Shown here: positions 45,574 through 56,169 of the stretch, in pieces | Layout: every line of letters begins with the position of its first letter | Numbering within the stretch: the stretch's first letter is position 1 | DNA from: Zanthoxylum bungeanum | Lineage: Eukaryota; Streptophyta; Magnoliopsida; Sapindales; Rutaceae | Reading direction: 5' to 3' | NCBI GenBank assembly: GCA_019454045.1 | Contig: SKCR01007816.1 | Coordinates: forward strand, 558,001 to 622,000 | Length of the DNA stretch: 64,000 nt | Position numbers and translations under genes: made by a program | The notes under the pieces: generated by a model | Databases searched by the model: none | What the model was told of the DNA's origin: nothing | What the model saw: only the letters and a program-made list of their open reading frames with translations

Positions 45574-46349
45574 TATCTTTTTTATATTCAAGCTTTACTT
45601 TAAGTCATTTACTTTATTTATGTCTTTAATATTCCTAGATATGTGTGGTAACTAAACCCCTTATCTGGGGTTTTGATGAATTTCAATATCACCGTTTTAT
45701 AAGGGGTTATTTTATGTCTTGGGTAATATAAAGGTTTATTTATTGAGTCTTAAGCTTAATACTTCTTGTTAACTGGCCATTAATAAGATTGATCTGGTAA
45801 ACTTAAAATAAACTTGATGAAGGAATTTTAGGTTTCAGCCTTAGACTCAATAACTCACGATCTCACCTTGGGGCTTGGTTCCTTCCAGGATAGACATATA
45901 CCTGTCGGGCAAGGGTAGCCACAATTGGAACTTAATCTTAATGAATTCAGGTAATTTGGTTAACATAGACATATGATTAATTGGAATACTTTGGGTGTTT
46001 ACATCTGACCATCGAAAGAGACTTTTGCATAATTTTGTGTTCTAGGTTAATAAACCAATATATTGCACAAACATGAGATAATCACTTCATCTTTAAAAGA
46101 TATTGGAAGGATTCACAACCCTATATAGTTTTATAATATTGAATTTTTCTTAAATTTATTTTCGCACTGTTTTATTTACTTGTCTTTAGCTTAAAATCAT
46201 CAATCAAACAACAATCAATTTATTAGATACTTATAAAAATTTGACTTCATATGTTAATAGCTTAGGTATTAAGTCCTCGTGGGATCAATATATTTTATAC
46301 TACTTGAGCGATACGGCGCTTGCGTAACTTGTGTGTTTACCACCGATCA
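45574..46349 (+). mobile_element. Ath-2 5' LTR, 5'-truncated
   Basis: Matches 53624-54171 (the Ath-2 3' LTR) from TATCTTTTTTATATTCAAGC on, and continues to the primer site. The first 960 bp or so of the LTR are missing, so promoter sequences are probably lost. Confidence 0.85.
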
Positions 46350-46355
46350 AATTTG

Positions 46356-46373
46356 TGGGGCCGTTGCCGGGGA
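46356..46373 (+). other. Ath-2 primer binding site, tRNA-Asp type
   Basis: TGGGGCCGTTGCCGGGGA, one base off the TGGCGCCGTTGCCGGGGA usual in Athila/Tat elements. Confidence 0.85.
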
Positions 46374-46474
46374 CTTATTTATCTTTCACTATTAATTTTG
46401 GGGTTAGATACCTTTACCTGTATCTAATTACTTATTATTTCTGTTTTCTTGTGTTTCAGGTTCTCAGACACTAC

Positions 46475-47247
46475 ATGATAAGAACCAGAAGCTTTGAAAT
46501 CCGTCCGCTTGACCCATAGATTGAAAAAAATATTAGACGGTTGAGAAAAGGGAAAGACGCGAAGGCCAAGAAGCACTGATCAACATGAACAATCAAGAAC
46601 CTGAACTTTTGGAGGTTGCACCACTAATTCCCATTCGAGACAGAACTATTCCGGTGGTTGACGGCTTCATTTCATGTATTTTACTTCCTCCTTTACCAGA
46701 AAATGCATGTGACATCAAAACATTCATTCAGATGATACAACAGTTATTTCAGTTTGGGGGGAATGCAACTGAAGATCCTAATGCCCATATCAGTAACTTC
46801 CTAGAAGTTTACGGCATATTCAATTACAACTGAGCGGCAGAAGAAGCAATGAGACTGTGTGTGTTTCCATATTCCTTGAAAGACAGAGTTAAGGCTTGGC
46901 TACATTCACTACCAGCAGGTTCCATCACAACTTGGAACACTCTAGCCACCAAATTCTGTGCAAAGTATTTTCCCCCAGCCAGAACTGCAAAGCTGAGGAA
47001 TGACATTACATCATTTGTACAACATGACTCAAAATCCCTCTGTGAAGCTTGGAAGAGATACAAGGAGTTGCTCAAAAAATTTCCACACCATGAGATTACA
47101 AAGTGGCTACAAGTCCAAACCTTCTACAATTGACTTTATGGACTGATGAGAACCACAATTGATGCTGTTGCTGGAGGAGATTTAATGGCAAGGCCTGGGA
47201 CTTAATTGAAGAAATGGCCAACAACAATTCTCTATGGCCAACAGGAA
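46475..47247 (+). pseudogene. Ath-2 gag
   Basis: Starts MIRTRSFEIRPLDP (ATG 46475), then a stop. The frame 46585-46830 gives NAHISNFLEVYGIFNYN. The frame 46849-47130 holds the Retrotrans_gag core (FPYSLKDRVKAWLHSLPAGS, FPPARTAKLRNDITSFVQ, EAWKRYKELLKKFPHHEI). Then come LRTTIDAVAGGDLM-like codons and, in another frame, AWDLIEEMANNNSLWPTGTR. Gag builds the particle. Stops at 46520 and 46831 and a shift near 47190 break it. It ends at 47247, where sequence jumps to the integrase C-terminus. Confidence 0.9.
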
Positions 47248-47467
47248 CCAGGTAAGCAGGTGTTGTTAAATAATTCACGGTTGAAACTTTTCCCTGGGAA
47301 GCTAAAATCATAGCGGTCAGGTCCATTTTTAATCACCCAAGTTTAACCATATGGAGCCATTGAGTTACTTGATCCCAAATATAATGATACATTCAAAGTT
47401 AACAGCCAGCGTGTCAAGCACTACTGGGGAGAATCATTTGAGCGACAAAAAGAAAGTGTCACACTTG
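47248..47467 (+). pseudogene. Ath-2 integrase C-terminus, fused to gag by deletion
   Basis: Reads GKQVLLNNSRLKLFPGKLKS, then SGPFLIT, PYGAIELLDPKYNDTFKVNS and QRVKHYWGES in a second frame. This corresponds to 3500-3660 of Ath-1. Protease, RT, RNase H and most of integrase (about 4 kb) are absent. A Cop-A solo LTR follows at 47468. Confidence 0.85.
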
Positions 47468-49349
47468 TGTTGGGTTCCTAGAACATGCCAAAGATCTCTA
47501 AGATGAAATTTTGTGTGAATAATCAAAATAAGAATGCGGAATTAAACTTACATTGAATGGCTTGATGGATGTAGTTCAAACCTTTTGTTTGAATGTTGAG
47601 CTCCAAGCTTCGAATTTGTGTTCCAAACTCTTGGGATTGGTTTCCCTATCACCTTGTTTGATCTTTGAATGTGCTAACAAGAAGAAATTTTGAAGAAAAA
47701 TTTATAAGATAGGAAATGGGTTTCACGGCAATGGTGAGAAAAAGGAGAGAGATAGAGTTTTTGTGTTGTGTTTTGATTTTCTAAAAATCAATACCATTTT
47801 CCAAAATCAATTTTTTGGTATATGTCTTTCAAAATCAAGCTTATGTGTTTGATAAGTTACCAACAAATCATCACCAACTTCTATCACCAAAAAGGTGACT
47901 AAATTTGACTAATGATTTGAGTTGGTGGGCCCCACTTTAAAATTCAAAATTCGAGTGGGCCCATTTAACACACTTCGGGCTGGGGTTCGTTTAATTCCGA
48001 ATTAAAGAATTTTTCATTGCGACCTAATTAAATCTAATTTAATTAAATAATTATGCCTAACAAAATTATTATTAAAGTCGCTCACGAATTATTTCTAAAA
48101 TAATTCGTTTGCCCGAATAAAAATCCAATTTTAATTCCACTTTGAAATCTAATTTCAATTAATATCTCAAATATATTATTTAATCGATTAATTCCAAATT
48201 AATCGCTCTCTCTCTTCTATTCGAATTTTATCCCAGATAAATTCTTGCGGTAATTAATCCTAGATTAATTTTCTCTCTCTCATAATTAATCCCAGATTAA
48301 TTATGTTCGAGTCAAACGTCATCGGTGAATCTTTGGGAAGTGACCAATGAGATCCCTGGATATGTTGGCAGTAAATCCGGTCGTCGGACTATCCGAACAC
48401 GTGCGTACCTGGTACCACGTTCTTACCGATTTACAAGACATGGTTGGCTTCTAGCAAATCACCGTGCCTACTTTATTCTTCAGAAATATTCTTTTAAGGA
48501 ATACATAATCTATACCTGGCGTAGTATACTAATTATTACGTATTACGATCCAGTATCGGATATCACATGCTAGGCCTGAGGCTGGAATTGTGTCTGCCCC
48601 ATACGAAGCATATATCGGATCACTAACAACTAGTCTCTTTAATCAGATAATCATGACCTTGTCATATTATCCCGATAGTTGTAACATATTAGAGTACCAG
48701 TTCTGTATCCCTACGTGATCATCATCTCCATATGACTAAAGTTACACTTCCTTCTTGACATCACACCCAATACACTACAATTCTCAGTAAACCCATAAGA
48801 GGCGTACACAGAACCTGTTAAAGTCCCAGACGACCAAAACTAAAGCGTATTGATTGTCGCAAGTATTAGCGATGCAAGTCTCAGGTTAAGACCAAATACA
48901 CCTACCCTGATTCGGATTCCCATAGACACATAGTCATACTACCAATGAGATTCTGAGGGGTCTATCCAGAGCGAAGCTGTTTCCGTACCATCGGTAAACA
49001 GAACCTCCTATTACACATGCATGAGTATCCAATACCCAAATATATGAGAACTATGCCGTTACGCTTCCATAACGCACACAGATGTAATTCTAGTCTATTC
49101 CGCATTATCGATGTCCACTCTCGATAATACTACGACTAGGGATATTTAATGATTAAACCTTTCGTGGATTGATATTGTCTTATATCTTATTAATCCGTAA
49201 CTAATCATAAGGACTTTTATCATTTATATATTCAAGTAATCTAATTACAAAATGATAAAATAACAATTTCCTTTGTCACATAGTTAATTTGTACAAAAAC
49301 CACAATGTCTTTTATAAATAGTGATGTTATGGGTCATAATTGTCCAACA
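47468..49349 (-). mobile_element. Solo LTR, Cop-A family
   Basis: 1882 bp. On the minus strand TGTTGGACAATTATGACCC to TAGGAACCCAACA. An exact 5-bp TSD ACTTG lies at 47463-47467 and 49350-49354. It matches the LTR at 54172-56156 in reverse orientation. It separates the integrase end from the Ath-2 spacer. The TSD fixes the true LTR ends for this family. Confidence 0.93.
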
Positions 49350-49354
49350 ACTTG

Positions 49355-49562
49355 AAGGTCCGGCCTAACGTTCGAGCAGTCATGTCTAACTGACGATGTT
49401 AAACTTAGCGCTAGTAGGGAGGCAGCCTATGCAATTTTTGTATAGATTCAGATTTGGTGTGTTTTATTTTTGTGTGTTTAATTTTTATAGGTAAAGTTAC
49501 ATTTCAAAATGGAAGACATTATCGTGAATCTTCAAAAGTAATTTCCTTCTCTCCTTCAAAAT
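49355..49562 (+). other. Ath-2 spacer after integrase
   Basis: Contains the end of the polyprotein-like tail (TAACTGACGATGTTAAAC, GTAGGGAGGCAGCC) and then T-rich sequence ending TTTTTATAGGTAAAG, a possible splice acceptor. No ORF. Confidence 0.5.
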
Positions 49563-49568
49563 TCTCTG

Positions 49569-50060
49569 ATGAAAGTTTACAAAGCTTGCATGGAATGAAT
49601 GGGACTTCTGATGATCAAAGGTATTCCTAATGACATTCGTTGGATTATTGAAGCACGAGTCTGATTGGTAGGTGAGTCCTCTGACTCTTTTGATTCATTT
49701 CTGCCTGGTTTAGGAAGAAGCATCTATGCTAAGAAAAGAAGAGCTAAAAGATTAGGTGTTTGCTATAAATGTGCACGCATGACATGTAATACTTGTTGTC
49801 GTTCTTTAGGAATGATGTCTGATAACTGCGAAGATAAAATTAAATTCATTAGGGATTTCATTAGTAAGAGGTCTTTAGATGACATATCATTGACTCTTGA
49901 GACACATCCCAGTGGATATATATATCACACAATTCGCATGTTACATACACAATTTTGAAAAGAAAGACAACAATTAAGTCTTGGGAATCTGACTTTAAAA
50001 GACTCTGTTTGCCAATTTCTAAGAAAATTGGATTGAAAGCTTGTCCCTGACGCATAGATT
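49569..50060 (+). pseudogene. Ath-2 post-integrase ORF with cysteine cluster, function unknown
   Basis: Starts MKVYKAC like Ath-1 (MKIYKAL), with early stops. The open part 49665-49955 reads GRSIYAKKRRAKRLGVCYKC and CARMTCNTCCRSLGMMSDNC, then KIKFIRDFISKRSLDDISLT and LETHPSG. A further stretch after a stop reads LKDSVCQFLRKLD. The cysteines give C-x2-C-x4-C-x2-C. Basic residues before it would suit nucleic-acid binding. I do not recognise the family. Conservation in sequence, start and position in two separately inserted elements shows that it was a real gene of this lineage. It precedes the LOG segment by about 260 bp. Confidence 0.7.
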
Positions 50061-50329
50061 TCATTAAAGCCGTTACTTCTTTTAAATATTATTATCTCTT
50101 TGTTTTTAACTAATAATTCTGATTTGTTTTGTTATTTTCTTTTATTTTCTCCGATAGGATCCAAATTTTTTGACTTTCATGATTTATTTTACTGTTTAGC
50201 TAATAATTATCATCTGGCAGGTACTAGGGCTATTATTACTCACCCTTTTTCAGGATCTATAAATTCAGCTTGTTATTGCACTCTTGAAGACATCCATATT
50301 TGAGAAAGAAATACATAAAAAATGGAAGA

Positions 50330-50883
50330 ACTTCAAGAAGACGAGTTGTAAACATCTGTGTGTTTTACGGTACTAGTGTTGGTTCTAAACCAAAATTCGT
50401 TGAGGTAGCACAAGAATTGGGTCGAGTCATAGCTGAAAGGAATATGCACATAGTATATGGCGGTGGCAATCTTTGACTAATTGGGTGCTTTTCAAGGGTC
50501 GTACAGGAAGGAGGTAGTCAAGTTCTGGGAATCATCACAAAACCTTTGGCAGAGGCGAATCTTATGGGACCATCAAACAAAGATGAATGCATTGTGCCAG
50601 GTATGTCTGAACGACTTGTTGAAATGATTAACCGTGCTGATGCATTTATTACTTTGCCAGGTGGCTGGGTATGATGAAGGAAATTGTTTTAGTGCTATCT
50701 TGGGCGAATTCAAACATACACCAGAAACCTATTGGACCGTATAATGCTGATGGATTTTATGATTTTCTTTATGTGTTTCTTGATGATGCCCGGAGAAATG
50801 GGTTCGTTTCAAAACCTGTAAAAGAAATCATCTTCATTGTCAGAAAAACCCATGATTTAATTGACCAACCTTTTAATCTTTGA
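50330..50883 (+). pseudogene. LOG-like cytokinin riboside 5'-monophosphate phosphoribohydrolase carried by Ath-2
   Basis: From 50339 the frame reads RRVVNICVFYGTSVGSKP, then ELGRVIAERNMHIVYGGGNL (family: short alpha/beta fold with a GGG loop). SRVVQEGGSQVLGIITKPL, SERLVEMINRADAFITLPGG, KPIGPYNADGFYDFL and GFVSKPVKEIIF follow. These blocks occur in the order and spacing of plant LOG enzymes, which release free cytokinin from its nucleotide. Length (about 185 codons) is close to that of LOG proteins. Two lesions: a TGA after GGGNL (50474) and a one-base loss near 50669 in the PGGxGTxxE site, where GT is no longer present. An ATG lies at 50322, out of frame with the body by a small shift. It sits between the post-integrase ORF and the 3' non-coding region, as in Ath-1. 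Confidence 0.87.
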
Positions 50884-51457
50884 ACCACAAATTGACCCTA
50901 TCATTTCCAAGATAAACTGGTCCGATAATGATCGTGGTAAGAAGCGTCAGATAAATCTGGATCTTAACCTTTAATTTTCATTTTAGATGCAGAATTTCAG
51001 CTAACCATGTATTGTTTTCTAAACTCTTATTCTGCTTTTTAAACATTGGGGACAATGTCTCAATTAGGTTAGGGGGAAGGGAATAGTTGAATATTATAAG
51101 TTGACTAGTATCTTGTTTTTATTTTTCGTTGTGTTGTTTTTATTTGATTTTTAGTCAAAAATTTTCAAAAAAATTAAAAATTAAAAATTAAAAATTAAAT
51201 ATATATATATACATATTTAATATTTTTATGTTTTTAATTTGACTAATCAGGTGAAATGATGTTTGAGATAGCTGTGTAAGGAATTTTCACTCCTGGGACG
51301 TATCTCAACCTTTTTTATAACAAGTTAATTTTTGTTTATTTCCTTTTGAATTATTTAATTTGTGAATTCTCCAGAATACTGACTAAATTGGATCATCATA
51401 TGCTCAGTTGACAAATATTATCAACATGCATGGTAACATACAACAATGAGTTGTGAG
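50884..51457 (+). other. Ath-2 3' non-coding region, first part
   Basis: Just after LOG comes an extension shared with Ath-1 (QIDPIISK, SDNDRGKK). Then GGGGACAATGTCTCAATTAG and a G-rich run (51044-51080), an ATTAAAA repeat (51168-51200) and AT-rich sequence. No further ORF. Confidence 0.6.
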
Positions 51458-51986
51458 TAGGGGTGATCACGGTTTCGTGTCAAATCGCAACCTGACCCGA
51501 GCCGTACCAACCCGAACCGCACCACACAGTTTGAAAAAAAATTAAAAATTATTTCAGGTCAATCGGAACCGAACCGCAAATTTTGGGTCGGTGTGGGGTT
51601 TTGACCCAACCGCGACCCGAACCGCCCAAAACCGCAAATTTTGACTCGACCCGAACCACCTAAATCACCGACCCGCGTTCAAATTAGATATTATTTTATA
51701 TTTTTATTCTTCTTTTAACATGAAATTTAAGATATTTAATGATCATATGACAATATGCAATGTATAAATGAAAATTAGGTATTTTTTCTCTTTAATTATT
51801 ATGTGAAAACACACAAAATTTCCTTTAAAAAATGTATAATCCAAACCGCTAAACCGCCAACCCGAACCGCCATGATTTTCCTTATCAAATTTGCGATTTC
51901 AGTTTCTAATTTCTCAAACCGCCAACCCGTGCGGTTTGAAGTGAAAAATGAAAAAACTGACATGAATCGCACCGCGAACACCCCTA
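51458..51986. mobile_element. hAT-like MITE
   Basis: 529 bp between TAGGGGTG and CACCCCTA. The 8-bp flanks GTTGTGAG (51450-51457) and GTTGTAAG (51987-51994) differ at one base, fitting the 8-bp TSD of hAT elements. The interior is full of CCCGAACCG-type repeats. No coding capacity. Confidence 0.82.
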
Positions 51987-51994
51987 GTTGTAAG

Positions 51995-52652
51995 TGAAAG
52001 TTTGTAATATTCAGTGCTCTGGTTTAATTGGATGAAGCATCTAAAAAAGTGATGAAATAATATTAAAAAATATAATTACATATGAGATCCGAGTAATTAA
52101 GTCTGTAAGGGTGTCTTAACACCTAGTGCCCTAAAGCCAACTGGCTTCGGAGTCACTGGCCCGAATCTCGCTACATGGATTGAAGATGTTATAAAAAAAA
52201 CCATTGCTAAAAAGGTATGAATTCTGATATAACTTTAGGACAAAAATATTACTCTCTTTTCACATACACTTATGAATATTGTGGGCACAATGATTTGATT
52301 AATACCTTGTTTGTTGTGTATATGAAAAATGGTAAAAAAATAATCGGAGATTTTACTTGTTTAGTAATTTAGAAAGAAAGAAAATAACTATTAACTTGGA
52401 TAAGAGTTTCACTTGTTTAGTCACTAACTGTTTTGATCTTTTTGCTTTTGTGTGCATTTGACGTTTGTGGGTATCGTTGTTGTAAGCCCTCACGAGACTA
52501 CAACTCGTCCACTAGGGACACCTAAGGGTTTAAAGGCTTATTGCATATGCTAAATACAACTGTGGTCCCTACGAAAGTGGCTTAGTTTAATTTTATTTTA
52601 AAGTTGTTTATTGTATTTTATTTTGTAGTTTTGCTCGAGGACTAGCAAAATG
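51995..52652 (+). other. Ath-2 3' non-coding region, second part
   Basis: Holds one copy of the Athila 3' repeat (52100-52195, GGGTGTCTTAACACC...) and a decayed frame matching the one at 7952-7752 of Ath-3 (NSDITLGQKYYSLF-like). It ends in GAGGACTAGCAAAATG before the purine tract. Confidence 0.65.
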
Positions 52653-52666
52653 TTAGGTTTGGGGTG
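52653..52666 (+). other. Ath-2 polypurine tract
   Basis: AGGTTTGGGGTG directly before the 3' LTR start TGATAAGCGG. Confidence 0.75.
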
Positions 52667-54171
52667 TGATAAGCGGTAAATATATCAGTATTTACCGCCC
52701 TTTTGACTTAATATTTTGTATTATTTTTCAAGTATTGTGAATATTTTGAGTGTTTTGTGTTATTTTGTAGATAAATAAAATAACAGGACTCTCTGGAATC
52801 AAATCAGGGCTTAAACAGAAAAAATCGGATGAAAAAAGGCAAAAGTGGAAATTCACTGTCTACGCGTCGCGATGTGCACGTCCATCTTCGTCGAGACGTG
52901 CACGCCCCTCTTCGTCGCAACGCGCTTCAATTATATAGCCTGTCGATATTTACTGTGCACGCGTCGCGACATAAAGCATCTACGCGTCGCAAAATGGTGA
53001 TTCCACGGACACGTGTCAAGATCTCATTATAACACGTTAACAGCTCAATGCGTCGCGAGGCATAACCCTTCACGCATCGCGATGTCGATGCCATTATTGA
53101 GCTACCGACATTCACTATACTGAGCATCGCGACGTGCATATATTCTACGTCGCAACGCGGGCCGTTTTGGATGCCTATAAATGAAGAGTAATTCAGAAGA
53201 TTTTCTTTATACATTCTTCTGGGGATTTCCTTAAGAATACTAAGAAGATTGTATCTTGTTTGTTTATTTACAGTTTTCATGTATTTAATTTTTATTTTAT
53301 GCAATAGATCTTTCTTTATTTTACTTTTCAGTAGAAGGAGGTAACTCCCCTCTGCTGGGGTGAAAGGTAAAACTTTTATTACAGATATTTAGATTAATCT
53401 CCCTTAATTATAATATATAAATTATTTTAAAAACCTGACTTAATGGGATACTGTCTTTATGGTCAGTTGGAATTAATCATAAATTTGACTTAATCAGGAT
53501 ACTGCCTATATAGTCGGTTGGTAATGTCATGCAAAGTTTATATATTATAATAAGGGAGATATCTAAATTACAAGTAATAAAAGTGGATCCTCTAACCCCC
53601 AACATTTTCTTTATTGTTAATTTATCTTTTTTATATTCAAGCTTTACTTTATGTCACTTACTTTATTTATGTCTTTAATATTCCTAGATATGTGTGGTAA
53701 CTAAACCCCTTATCTGAGGTTGTGATGAATTCCAATATCACCGTTTTATAATGGGTTATTTTATGTCTTGGGTAATATAAAGGTTTATTTATTGAGTCTT
53801 AAATTTAATGCTTCTTGTTAACTGGCCATTAATAAGAATGATCTGGTAAACATAAAATAAACTTGACGAAGGAATTTTAGGTTTCCGCCTTAGACTCAAT
53901 AACTCACGATCTCACCTTGGGGCATGGTGATCCTTAGGTAGATTTCCTTCCAGGATAGACATATACCTGTCGGGCGGGGGTAGCCACAATTGGAACTTAA
54001 TCTCCATGAATTCAGGTAATTTGGTTAACATAGACATATGATTAATTAAATTACTTTGGGTGTTTGCATCTAATCATCGAAAGAGGCTTTTGCATAATTT
54101 CGTGTTCCAGGTTAATAAACCAATATATTGCACAAACATGAGCTAATCACTTCATCTTTAAAAGATATTAG
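52667..54171 (+). mobile_element. Ath-2 3' LTR, interrupted
   Basis: Starts TGATAAGCGGTAAATATATC. Its second part (53624-54171) matches the truncated 5' LTR (45574 on). Cut at 54171 by Cop-A; the remaining 250 bp or so must lie beyond the window. Confidence 0.87.
52858..53160. repeat. Cluster of CGTCGCGA-type words in the Ath-2 LTR
   Basis: Nine near-copies of GCGTCGCGA or TCGTCGCAA within 300 bp, unusually CpG-rich against the AT-rich surroundings, upstream of a TATAAATG at about 53177. Confidence 0.75.
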
Positions 54172-56156
54172 TGTTGGATAATTATGACCGATAACATCAC
54201 TATTTGTACAGAACATGGTGTTGTTGTACAAATTAACTATGTGACAAAGGAAATTGCTCTTTTATCATTTGTAATTGGACTACCGGGATAAATAAATGAT
54301 AAAAGTCCATATGATTAGTACCAGATTAATAAGATATGAGACAATATTAATCTACGTAAGGTTTAATCATTAAATATCCCTAGTTGTAGTATTATCGAGA
54401 CTGTACATCGATAATGCGGAATAAGCTAGTATTACACTTGTGCGTGTTATGGAAGCGTAACAACATAGTTATCATATATTTGGGTATTGGATACTCATGC
54501 AAGTGTAATATGAGGTACTGTTTACCGATGGTACGGAAACAGCTTCGCTCTGGATAGACCCCTCAGAATCTCATTAGTAGTATGACTACGTGTCTATTGG
54601 AATCCGAATCAGGGTAGGTGTATTTGGTCTTAACCTGAGACTTGCATCGCTAATACTTGCGACAATCAGTATACTTTGGTTTTGGTCGTCCAGGGCTTTA
54701 ACAGGTTCTGTGTACGCCTCTTCTGGGTATACTGAGAATCGTAGTGTATTGGGTGTGATGTCAAGATGGAAGTATCACTTCAGTCATATGGAGATGATGA
54801 TCACATAGGATACGGAATTGGTACTCTTAAGTACTGCAGTCATCGGGATAATATGACTAGGTCATGATTATCCGATGATAGAGACTAGTTGCCAGAGATC
54901 CGATATATGCTTCGTACGGGGCAGACATAATTCCAGCCCTAGGCCTAGCATGTGATATCCGATACGGGATCGTAATATGTAATACTACATATACTACCCC
55001 TGACAAAGATTATATATTCCTTTAAAGAATATTTCTGGAGAATTAGGTCGGCACGGTGGTTTGCTAGAAGTCAAGCATGTCTTGTAAATCGGTAAGAATG
55101 TGGTACCGGGTACGCACGTATTCGGATAGTCCGATGATCGTATTCACTGCCAACATATCCATGGATCTCTTGGGTTGCTTCCCGAAGATTCACCGTTGAG
55201 ATTTGACTCGAACAAAATTAATCTGGGATTAATTATGAGAGAGAAAATTAATCTGGGATTAATTACGGCAAGAATTAATCTAGGATTAGTTATCAGAGAA
55301 AGAATTAATCTGGGATTAATTGCGTCGAGAATTTATCTAGGATTAAATTCGTCGAGAAGAGATAACGCGATTAATTTGAAATTAATCGGTAAAATAAATT
55401 TAATAGTTAAATTAGATTTTTTTATTTTATTTATTTATTTTAGGCTAAAATAATATATCGGATATATTAATTGAAATAAGTTTTCAACGCGGAATTAAAA
55501 TTGGATTTTAATTCAAGCGAACGAATTAATTTGGAATTAATTCGTAAGCGAATTTCGTAATAATATTGCGAGGCATTAATAGTTAATTAAATTGGATTTA
55601 ATTAAGTCGCAACGGTAATTCGTTTAATTCAGAATTAAACGAACCGCGCCCGAGCGATGTTGCGTGTTGAATTGCCTGACTTAAATTTTGAATTTAAAGT
55701 GAGGCCCACCAACTTACATCAAATGTCTACACAAGTGATGAAAGTTGTTATTAGTTGAGAAAAAGCTTAGATTGCTTTTGAAACAGTCAAGCTAATTCCA
55801 ACACACAAACTAAGTATAAATTAATTGGTCAACTTTGGAAGTGTGCATTAGTTACTATTCACAGCAAAGGAAAAACTCTATATTCTCCTCTCTACCTCTT
55901 GGCCGAAACTTTGCACTCATGGTTGGCAATTTTTCTTTCAAAATTTGTTCTTGCTAGCACATAAAGGAGTGAATCAAGGTGATAGGGAAACTCACCCAAG
56001 GGTTTAGGACTCTATTCCAAGCTTGGAGCTTTATCTTCAACAAAGAAAAGTCTTGAAATTCATCCAATCAAAGTAAGTAATTTCCGCAACTCTCTTTGAT
56101 TTATTCACACACAAATCACTCTTAGACGATCTTGGCATGTTCTAGGAACACTTACA
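54172..56156 (+). mobile_element. Cop-A 5' LTR
   Basis: 1985 bp, TGTTGGATAATTATGACC to GGAACACTTACA. Left flank ATTAG; the right flank is outside the window. It contains five tandem, diverged copies of an AATTAATCTGGGATTAATT unit at 55203-55350 (matched by the solo LTR near 48230-48300). It lies inside the Ath-2 3' LTR. Confidence 0.92.
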
Positions 56157-56157
56157 A

Positions 56158-56169
56158 TGGTATCAGAGC
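56158..56169 (+). other. Cop-A primer binding site
   Basis: TGGTATCAGAGC, one base after the LTR end; tRNA-Met type. Confidence 0.88.

Noticed and set aside
51458..51986. Coding potential in the CCCGAACCG-rich stretch
   Set aside because: Short antisense and sense ORFs are products of the MITE repeats; the terminal repeats and TSD explain the segment.
52927..53304. 125-codon minus-strand ORF
   Set aside because: Shadow of the CGTCGCGA-rich part of the Ath-2 LTR. No motif, and antisense to the element.
55175..55453. 92-codon ORF with repeated INLGLI
   Set aside because: A translation of the tandem AATTAATCTGGGATTAATT units of the Cop-A LTR. Position and codons are explained by the DNA repeat.
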